A DNA stretch of 64,000 nucleotides from assembly GCF_007859815.1 (NCBI RefSeq), contig NZ_SJPH01000001.1:179987-243986 (forward strand), read 5' to 3'. Source of the DNA: Botrimarina hoheduenensis. Lineage in GTDB: Bacteria > Planctomycetota > Planctomycetia > Pirellulales > Lacipirellulaceae. The position numbers and the translations under genes are program-made. The notes beneath the pieces were generated by a model. It was given only the letters and a program-made list of their open reading frames with translations. It did not search any database and was not told the origin of the DNA. This document shows positions 1 to 8,900 of this stretch, in pieces (position 1 is the stretch's first letter; every line of letters begins with the position of its first letter).

Positions 1-36
1 TCTTCGGCCATCGTTGCCCCCCCGGGTGAATAGAAA

Positions 37-68
37 GCGGCCGGGCGAGCACCACGCCCACCGGCCGC
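37..68 (-). terminator. Hairpin downstream of the small two-gene operon
   Basis: Arms GCGGCCGG (37-44) and CCGGCCGC (61-68) are perfectly complementary. On the minus strand the stem is followed by TTTCTATT, a weak U-tract. It begins just past the stop codon of the 74-454 gene, so it probably ends that operon. Confidence 0.5.
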
Positions 69-73
69 GTCGG

Positions 74-454
74 TTACTTCATCCGCGCGCGGATCGTCCG
101 CAGGCGGTCGTTCTGCACAACGACGCGCTCGAGTAGCTCGAGAGCTCGCTCCTTCGTCACGCGGGCCCCATGCACGACGCGTGACAGGTCCGCGTACAGC
201 TCGCCCGTCTCACGCTTCACGTCGTCACTCAGGAAGCGCTTCACCCGCAGGGCGTGCAGAGCGGGCCCGCAGCCGATGTACGGCCTCACGTCGGCCCACA
301 GGCCCGCCTTATCGACGATCCGCCAGACGGACCGCTCCAGGCCGACGCGCGCCGTGCAGTCGGCCGCCACGGTGTACCCGCTGGCCAGCAGCCGCCGCGC
401 ATCCTCGATGCGGTTCCCGCAGGCCGCGCGGGCTTCCGGTAGGGTGGCGTTCAT
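74..454 (-). CDS. Small HEPN-like hypothetical protein
   Basis: This encodes a 126-residue protein that I do not recognise by name. It looks mostly alpha-helical. Near the C-terminus it has YADLSRVVHG (about residues 87-96), which resembles the [N/Y]xxS/LxxxHG motif of HEPN and abortive-infection-like domains. The RxxxxH spacing is not canonical, because R92 and H95 are only three apart, so HEPN membership is an inference from overall look. The ATG start overlaps the stop of the upstream gene as ATGA, which suggests translational coupling, and this is why I prefer it to a longer upstream reading frame of low-complexity Arg/Gly sequence. A hairpin follows the stop. It could be part of a small defence or accessory pair, but nothing in the sequence proves that. 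Confidence 0.6.
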   Translation of the reverse strand: MNATLPEARAACGNRIEDARRLLASGYTVAADCTARVGLERSVWRIVDKAGLWADVRPYIGCGPALHALRVKRFLSDDVKRETGELYADLSRVVHGARVTKERALELLERVVVQNDRLRTIRARMK

Positions 455-744
455 CGCTGGCCCCCTTTCGGCGCGAGGGTCCAGCGCTCGTCGTGGTCGA
501 CCAGGCCGATTGCGCTGAGCACCGCGCCCAGCTCGGCCGCGCTGACCGGTTCCAGCTCGACGGCCGCAATCGCCGCCTCGGTGGCCCGCATTCGGACGGC
601 CAGCCGCTCGCGCGACTCGGCCCGCTCCAGGTCTAGTTGCTGTTGCCGGGTGAGCTTCGGCCGCTTCGGTCGCCGGGCTGCTAGTTCGCGTTGAACTCGC
701 TCGCGTTCCCGCTCGATGCGGGCCTCGTGTTGGCAGAGTGCCAT
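451..744 (-). CDS. Small coiled-coil hypothetical protein
   Basis: This encodes a 97-residue protein. The N-terminal two thirds (about residues 5-60) are very rich in Arg, Glu, Leu and Ala and look like a single amphipathic or coiled-coil helix. The C-terminal 30 residues are more ordinary (LEPVSAAELGAVLSAIGLVD). A GGAAAGG sequence lies about 10 bases before the ATG and could be the ribosome binding site. Its stop overlaps the next gene's ATG by four bases, so the two are almost certainly one operon. I do not recognise the family; it may be a structural or regulatory partner of the HEPN-like protein. Confidence 0.55.
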   Translation of the reverse strand: MALCQHEARIERERERVQRELAARRPKRPKLTRQQQLDLERAESRERLAVRMRATEAAIAAVELEPVSAAELGAVLSAIGLVDHDERWTLAPKGGQR

Positions 745-1772
745 CGTGTGGAAGCCTTTCCAGGCCCCAGAGAGGGGCGCATAGAAAGCGCGTCCGCGCG
801 CGGGCGTTGTCAGGCGGGAAAGAGCCGCCCGGAGGCCTTACGGCTACTCCGCACCAGCGCACGGCGGAACTCTGTTTTCTTACTGAGTTTGACATGCTCT
901 CAGTGGCTAGCAGGCTGACAGGCCCCGACAATTTGACCGGCGGTTGATGCCGGATCGGGCCGTCAGTTGTCTACCGGAGGCCCGATTATTCCCGCACCTG
1001 CTAAACAACTCCAGCTGTGCGGCCGGCAGTTCGGTGTTTTTTCCGAGATGGCGGTTCCCCGGTGTTCGCCGCAAGTAGCTGAAGGTATCCGCTGCCGCAC
1101 CGCTACCACCTGGGACGCCATCAGGTCCTCGACGATGCCCGTCGCCCACCTGCGCTCCGCCAAACGGCAGGGGACCGCGTTCCGCAGCCCCTAGGTAAGG
1201 GATCCCGCTCACCGGGTTCATTGCTCATGCTCGGAGACGCACCCCAAGCCAACTGCGGACGGTCCTGAAGACCTCGGCGAGTTCGCCGCGTGTGAAAGTC
1301 CGCGCAGACCGATGCAGCCGACCTCAGTTGCCACATCTTTGAAGCTGCCTAGGGGAGCTGCACCGCAGCGAGTTTAGGGGGACGCCATCTGCTAACGGTG
1401 GCACGACTCCCGCGCGTTTACTTACTCACGCACTCAGCTTGAGCCTCTGAAAAAGTCGCTCGATCGAGGGCAAAGCCCTCTGCGCGGGGGTCATCGGGAA
1501 GGACCCCGACGCCCCCGGGGGGCTCAGAGTCGCGGTGGCCTTGCAATTAAGGGGAGTTAGTTCTGCGCACCTCGGTAAGGAGGTAGTAACCTATCGAGGA
1601 GGGCGAAGGACCCGCCAAGTTCCTACTACTACTAGTCAAATGCGGAGCCGCCGATCGACCAACTTTCTTCGATCGCGGGCTACGCCCACCGCGTGGGGGG
1701 CTGGCGGAGGACCCGCTGTGATCAGCCAACCAGGCTCTTTTCTTGGTAGCCAGTAGTTGGCGCCCAGAGCGA
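745..1772. other. About 1 kb without a convincing gene
   Basis: I find no open frame here with recognisable protein sequence on either strand. The stretch holds one copy of a direct repeat (1208-1316) shared with 30285-30392. It also has a GC-rich hairpin-prone run near 781-800 with the same atagaaagcg flank seen at 31-41, which may be another terminator. It reads like decayed accessory DNA downstream of the TIGR03032 gene. Confidence 0.4.
1208..1316 (+). repeat. Direct repeat copy 1 (pairs with 30285-30392)
   Basis: A core of 76 bases starting at 1214 is identical to 30291-30366. It is followed by about 27 more bases with two substitutions and one indel, and preceded by a near match (CTCACC versus CTCAAC). 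Both copies point the same way and are about 29 kb apart, outside the two ends of the giant-gene locus. Confidence 0.85.
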
Positions 1773-2900
1773 TCACTTCCGCAGCGCTTCGGGCACGCTG
1801 GCCAGTGCGTCGTCGCTGAGCACGTAGCTGTGGCCAACGATCTCGGGATCGTGGTTCACGAGGTCGGGGAAGCGTACGCCAGGCAAGACCTCGACGGCGA
1901 AGATCTCCTGCACTCCTTCCTCGAACTGACAAAAGCCGAGGGTCTCGCCCGTGTCGATGTTGAGCACCCAGACGCCGCACGTGCGTTCCTGGGCTTCCTT
2001 GAGTCGCTCAACCAACGGGATACCGCTAAAGACTGCGGACTCACGGACTTGAGAGAGCCCGACGAAGGCCAGCGGACCGAGGAAGCTCAGGCCGCGGCTG
2101 AAACCGGGGAACTGGGCGATCGGCTCGTATTTACCGCTTTCAAGATCGACCGCGCCGATCGTGCCTTCTCCGCTTTCAAGCACCCACAGCTGATCGTTGT
2201 GCCACCGGGGCGAGTGCGGCATCGACAGCCCACGGACGATGACCTCCTCAGAAGCGACATCGACCAGCAGGCCGCCGTCGCGCTTGTTCTCACGCTAGCC
2301 GCCAGGCGCGTTTGTTTCACCGAGGGCCGTGACATACTTCACTTGGCCGTCGCGTACCGCGAGGCCGTTGAGGTGGCAGTTGTCGCCTGGGGCGATCTGC
2401 TTGATCCACTTGGGCCGCCAGATAGGCTCGAAGCTGTTCTCATCGCTCCGCTCTGCAAGACAACTGAACGCCGTGTTGACGAAGACCAGTTCGCTTTGCC
2501 CGTCGCCGCTGGCGACGCACGCCATCTCGTGGATCTGGATATCGCCCGTGCAGTGTGCGCGCCGAGGCAGGAAGCAGGCGTCGTGTTTCGCTTCGGTGCT
2601 TGGGTAATCATCCGAGGCGTCGAGTTTCGCGCAGACGGCCGGGACGTTGTGAAACTCCCAGATATCGACGCTGCAGCCGATCGCCAATCGGCCGCCGTCG
2701 CGCGCCAGGCCCATCGGCTTGTTGAGTTTGCGAAAGTGCGTGTTAAGTACGCCCGCGTCCTCACGCAGGACGACCACCTTGCCGGCCTGATAAGTCGTCA
2801 CCAAGACCGAGGCGCACAGCTGCTTCAGCAGCGCGGGGAAACTGGTCGTATGGACGCTGCGAAGGGGCTCGGGCTCGCCGGTCGGTTCCGTAGAGGCCAT
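1773..2900 (-). pseudogene. TIGR03032 family protein, interrupted by an in-frame amber codon
   Basis: The two halves are in one reading frame. The N-terminal 201 codons end with GETNAPGG, then a TAG at 2295-2297, then RENKRDGGLLVDVASEEV leading into MPHSPRWHNDQLWVLESGEG. TIGR03032 (a predicted beta-propeller-like family of unknown function) normally reads GGWRENKxDGG here, so one G-to-A change has turned the Trp TGG into TAG. No other lesion is seen over about 375 codons, a normal length for the family. The ATG overlaps the TGA of the upstream giant gene as ATGA, so it would be translated by coupling. It is either a very young pseudogene, a readthrough product, or a sequencing error. The downstream ATG (MPHSPRW) could in principle give a fragment. 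Family recognition is from sequence memory, not a search. Confidence 0.8.
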
Positions 2901-5900
2901 CAGAACTCGCTGAACACGGAGTCGAGAGTCTCGTCATCGACTCCGTCGTCTTCCCGGAAGTCCTCAGCGCCGAGCGAAGGGGCGGGGGAATCGGCAAAGC
3001 GCTCTTGGATGTCGCCGGCCGGGGTTGAGCCAACCAACAACAGCAGGGCCGCGCGATGAGTTTGCGATGACAACGTCTCACGCCGGCTCGTCGTGTCCTT
3101 ACGCTGGTCAGAAAGTCGCGTGACCGCGCTGCGGAACGTGGCGCGCGAGCGATTCGACGCGGGTTCCTTGGCCGCTTCCGCCGAAGAGGAACTCTTAGGA
3201 CCGTCGATCGTTAGCGAGGAGTCGCTCGCCAGCGTCGCGAAGGCCGCATCGCTGATCGCTTGCGACTCTGCAGCGGCAGCCTTTGTCACGGTGACAGGCT
3301 GCTCGGGGGTGGGGACGGCGGCGGCGCTTGCCACACCGGAGGTTGCGAAGCTCGTCGAAAGACCGAAGCCCCAGTTGGCTAGCAGCGCGTTCAACTCGCC
3401 GTTATCGACGAACGTGTCGAAGCCATTGACCCATGCGGGCGGCACGGTCGAAGCGCCCCAGTTGGCCAGCAGCAGATTGAGGTCGCTGTTGTCAACGAAC
3501 CCGTCGCCGTTGAAGTCGCCCGGGTTGAGCAGCGCGACGGGCGCGGTCTGCGCCTCGTAGGCGCCAATGTCCAGGTACTGACCGGACCCGCCGAAGCCTA
3601 GGCGGCTGAACCCATCGCCCCGTTGGTCGAACTCCGGGACGTCTCCGACGAGACCAAAGGTCAGGTTGTCGTGCACTGCTCCGTGGGCTTCCACGTTGAA
3701 CGCTACCGGCCCGAAATAAATCTCGCTCACCGACAGGGTCTCAGTTCGCACAACGTCTGCGATGCCGTCGCCGAAGAGTGTGTATTGCAGGTCGAGCGAG
3801 CCGGCCGACGCGGCGGTCACCTCCGCAACGATGGTCATCAGCCCCGTCGGCGTTCCGACGAGCGAACTGTCGCCATCGAACGTTGCGAACACGAAGGCGC
3901 CCGGACTTGCGATCGACGTATTCAAGCGGATCTCATCGATCAGCCCGCCGGTGGCGGTTGAAAAAAGCCCAAGACCGGCGGTGCTGGAGCCGAAGCTGCC
4001 GCTGCTCGTCGTGGGGTAGTTGAACCCGATGTCTATCGAAACAAACTGGCCGACCGCAGAGAGCGTCTCGCCGCCGTCCCAGATGTGGGCGCCGGTGCCG
4101 CTGCCGACGTCGAGCCGGGCCTGACCGGCGACGACTGACGGTGTGTTTTGCGCCGCCGAGAAGATGTCGACGAAGTTGTAGTCGACACCGAATCGGTTGA
4201 ACGTGTAGTCGTCCAGCAGGCGGAACGAACCGGCGTCAAGCGCGGGGCTCAGCGGCAGGAAGTCGTGCGTCTGGGTCGGGCCGCCGTTGTTGCCCAGCGC
4301 GGCGAGGCCGGGGGAATCGCTTGCAACGTTGCCGACGCCCACGATGGCGTCTCCCGTGCCAACCAAGTTGTAGTCGCCGGTGAAGTCGACGCCGCGCAAA
4401 TTGCTCGGGCCCATCGGGTCGTCGTTGCCGGAGACGATGGTGTCGCGCAGCGTGGCGGTGGCGCCCGGCTGGCCGTTGGCGATGCCCGCGGCGTTGCCGA
4501 ATGTGGTGGCGCCGCCGTCGGTGACGGTCGAGTTGGCGAGCGACAGGGCGCCGTTGTTGTAGATGGCACCACCGTTGGAGGCGTTGTTGCCGCTTAGCGT
4601 GGAAGACTGTATCACAGCCGTCGCGGCGGCGTGGTTGTACAACGCCCCGCCGCGGTCGGCGAGTCCGCCGTTGATGGTGCTGCTCTCGAGGGTAAGCGAG
4701 CCAGAGCGGTTGAAGATGGCGCCGCCGCTGCGGCCGGCGAAGCCGCCGGTGATGGTGCTGCGGGCGATCGTCGTCTGTCCTTGGAGGAACAACGCGCCGC
4801 CCTCCCTAAGAAGGCCTGAGCCTTGCGACGCGGAGTTGCCAAGCAGCGTCGAGTCTTCCAGCGTCAGGTTGACCCCGGTGGTGAAGGCCGCGCCGCCGCG
4901 GTTCGCTTGCCCGCTGGCGACGACGCTGTTGCGGATCGTCACATCGGCGTCCCTCAGGTAGAGGGCCCCTCCCTTGTTGCCGGCGACGGCGCCGGTGATT
5001 TGAGAATCAAGGATGTCGAGCGTTCCGAACCGGCTCCACAGGCCGGCGCCGTCAGAGCCTGTGCTCGCGCTGATGACGACGTCCGTCAGGTCGAGGTCCT
5101 CGGTGTTGCGTAGGCCACCCCCGCGTCCCGGTTCTACCTGGCCGTCGATGAAGGTCGTTCGGCCGCGGGTGATCGTCAGGCCGGAGATCGACACCGACTT
5201 CCGCACGCCATCGTCGCCATCGTTGGTGTGCAGCACCCGCGTCGCGTCTTGGCCGTCGAGAACGAGCAGCAAGGCGCCGGGGCCGGTGATCGTGGTGTCG
5301 CCCGTGACGAGCAGCTCGCTTCCCAGCGCGATCGTTTGCGTCGTGGCGAACACGTTGGGGTCGAAGGTGATGGTGTCCGGTCCTGGAGCCAGGTTGGCGA
5401 TCTCGACCGCCTCGCGGAGCGACAGCTCGCCGACCGCGAAGTCGCCGTCCGACGCATCGTCGATTGTGGACACCACCAGACCCTGCGACGGACGCGGATC
5501 TTGCACTTCGACGGCGCCGACGTCGATCCGCCCGAACTCGACCCGATCGAACGGCTCGCCCCGTTGATCGAACACGCCGGGCTCGGCGAGGACAGCCGGG
5601 TCGCCCGCGTCGATTGCCGGGCTGCCGGCAAGCGGGGCGTGCGTTGGTGTTGGTCCGCCGTTGGGTTGCAGAGGGCCGAGCAGCGGGTCCGCGACACCCA
5701 GCTGGTTGCCATCGACACCGTCGATCATGAGCATCGCTCCGCCGGGGCCGATCACGTTGAATCGCTGCACTCCTGTGAGTGTGCCGGTATTGGCGAGGTT
5801 CGTTGGTGTGCCGTCGGTCCGACGATTTCCAGCGATGATGTTGTTGGACAAGTTCACCACATCGTTGAATCGCGAGAAGATTCCGCCGACGTCGCCGATG

Positions 5901-8900
5901 TTGTCGGTGATCGTTGAGTTGGTGATCGTCAGCACGCTCTGGTTGAAAATGGCGCCGCCCGTGTAGCCGAACTCTTCGTTGCCGGAGAGCGTCGAACTCT
6001 CGATGACAACCGAACCGCCCCCGGTCGTGTAGTTGATCAAGGCGCCACCGCTATACGCGGTGTTGCCGGAGATCGTGCTGTCGCGCACCGTCAGCGTGCC
6101 GATGCCGCCAGCGAAGACTCCGCCGCCGAAGCCAAAGCCGCTGGTCTGGTTGCCCGTAATCACCGATCGCTCGATCGTGAGATTCTCAAGCGTATTGATG
6201 GCGCCGCCGCTCTGGTTGTTTGTCGCGCCGCCGGTGAGCGTCAGATCGGTGATCGCCACGTCGATCGTCGCAGCTCCGTCGCCGTCGTTGATCGAGAAGA
6301 CCCGCGACTGCTGCTGGGCGTCGATCGTCACCGGCGCTTCGACCGTGTCGCCCGCGATCAGGAGCGAATCGGTGATGCTGATCTCCGAACCGGCAAGCGC
6401 GATTGTTTGGCCCGAAAGGTTCGGTGCGAAGGCGATCGCGTCGCGTCCCGGCAGGGTGTTCGCAAGGGTGATCGCTTCGCGGAGCGTCGTCTGTCCGTCG
6501 TCCGCGATCGATACGTCGGCCACACTGTCGACCACCAGCGCCTCGCGTAGCGCGAGCGAATCGTAGAATACGGCGCCCGGATCGCTGCCGACGTAGGTGA
6601 CCACGACCCGCGCCTCGACCGCTTCGGCAGGCGCCGCCGCGAGCAGTTCGGCGTAGAACCAGGTGTCGGTCGGCGTTGAGGCGTCGAATGTCGGAGCGAC
6701 GACCTCGCCTAAGAAGTTGGGTCCTTGAAAGAAGCCACCGGCCGCGTCATAGAACTCGACCTTGATCTCTCCGACAGCAGCGGGGTCGCGTGGCTGTGAG
6801 GAGGCGACAAGATACTGGGTAGAGAACAGCAACGTCTCGCCGCCGTTGATCGGCACGTTCTGTAACAGCACCGAGAAGCCCTGTCCGTTGTTCGCCAACC
6901 CGGCCGACGCTACGCCGCTGTCCGCTCGGGTGGTGGTCGCGGCGCCGGAGTTCACGAGCTGCCAAGGCGCCAGCGATCCGCCGCCGGCCTCGAAGCTCGG
7001 GTTCACCAAGCCGATCGCCTCAACGGCGCCGATGTCGATACGCTCCGCCAGGTCGCCGTCGCCATCGGTGACGCGGGGGAAGCGGTCGCCACGTTGGTCG
7101 CCGCCCGTGGCGAAGGTAGCCGGGTTTCCTGCGTCGACGAGCGGGCTGCCGATGAGTGGGCGGTGGGTAAGGAACGGTCCCCCGTTGTCTTCGAGCGGTC
7201 CGAGCCGTGGGTCGAGAGGCGTGGCAGTCGTGCCGCCCACGGACCCGACGCCAAGCGTAAGCCCCTCCGCGTTCCCGATCAGGCTGTAGAGCACACTGGT
7301 CGAGAAGCCCGTGGCGATCTCGACATCGGAAGAGGCGCCGCCCGCCGTGTTCTTCGCGACGACCGTGTTGCTAACCGCGAGCGATTCCGCGGAGTCGATG
7401 CTGCTGAAGCCGCTGCCCAGCATCACTACACCGCCGCCTACGGCGCCGCTGCCCTGCACGCTGTTCTCGGCGATGGTGCTGCCAACGATCTGCACACTGC
7501 CTGCGGTGGTATGGATCGCGCCGCCGCTCGCCCCCGCGCCGGTGGTGGTATTGCCAGAAACGGTGCTGCCGGTGATGACGATGTCGCCGAAGCTCGTGCG
7601 GATCGCCCCGCCGTAGGCGCCCCCGCCCGCGGTGCTGTTGCCGGAAACGGTACTGTCCCTGATCTCAACACGGCCGAGTTCGCTGAACACGCCGCCGCCC
7701 CACGAGCCGTCGCCGGTAGTGCGGTTGCCAGTGATGAGGCTTCCGATCGCCGTGATGTCGCCCGAGTAGCTGAAGGTGCCGCCGCCGAAGGAGTCATCGC
7801 CGGTCGTAGTGTTGTTGCGGAGCAGGGCAGAGCCCAGCGTCACCTTGCCGGTCAGCGAGAACACGCCGCCGCCGTCGGCGCTCACCCCGGCCGTCGAATT
7901 GTTCTCGACGAGGCCGCCCTCACCGCCAATGACAAAGTCGCCGCCCGAGTAAACGCCGCCGCCGTCGGCGCCGTCACCCAGTGTCGAGTTGCCGGTGATC
8001 GCTCCCCCGAGCAGCTCGACAGTGCCGGTCGCGGAGAAGACGCCGCCGCCATCGGCGTTGCGGCCGGTGGTGCCGCTTTGCGTGACGATGGTCTCTTGCA
8101 GCGACAGGGTGCCGGACGACATGAAGCGGATCGCCCCGCCGCTGTGCGTCGTCTCGAAGCCGACCCCTACGACGAGCTCGTTGTCGCCGGTCGTTTGCCC
8201 ACCGGTGACGATCAGGTCATCCAGGACTACATCGAACGACTCGTTGGTGGTCGTCGGATCGTCGATATTGAAAACACGCCCCGAGCCAGCCGCGTCGATC
8301 GTGACCACGCCCGCGGCGGTCCGCCGGGAGTCGATCTCCACGCTGTCGGTGATCTGCAGCTCCGAGCCGAGAGTGATGGTCTCGCCGAGCAACGCGTCGT
8401 CGAAGCGGATGATGGCGAAGCCGCTCGTGGCGTTCGCCAGGTTGATCGCCTCGCGGAGGGTAGTGACGCCGTTGCCCGCGTCGCCGTCGTCGGCGTCGCC
8501 CAGGTCGTTGACAAGAAAGCCGGCCGATTCAACGGCGCCGATGTCGATCACGCCACCGCGCAGCCGGGGGAAGCCGGCGCCGCGTTGATCGAGCGGCGTG
8601 GGCGGCGCCACCAGCTCGAAGTCGCCCGCGTCGATCGCCGGGCTGCCCCGGAGCGGCGAGTGCGTTCGCGTCGGTCCACCGTTGTTCTTGAGCGGTCCAA
8701 TCTGCGGGTCGTTGCTGGTGAGCGTGAAGGGGAAGTTGAACGACCCCGGCGGCGGCGTCGGCAGGTCGCCCGGGCCAATCAGGTTGAACTCGCCAAAGAT
8801 GTCGCTGGCGAGCAGGTTCTTCTCGCCCGCGTCGATGTTGTTGCCGGCGATGATCGTGCCTTCGATCGTGCCCGCGGCCGAGAGCTGGGTAAATGCGGCC

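Noticed and set aside
1743-3059. 438-codon plus-strand frame across the TIGR03032 gene
   Set aside because: The minus strand encodes a recognisable family in one frame (with one amber). The plus frame matches nothing I know.
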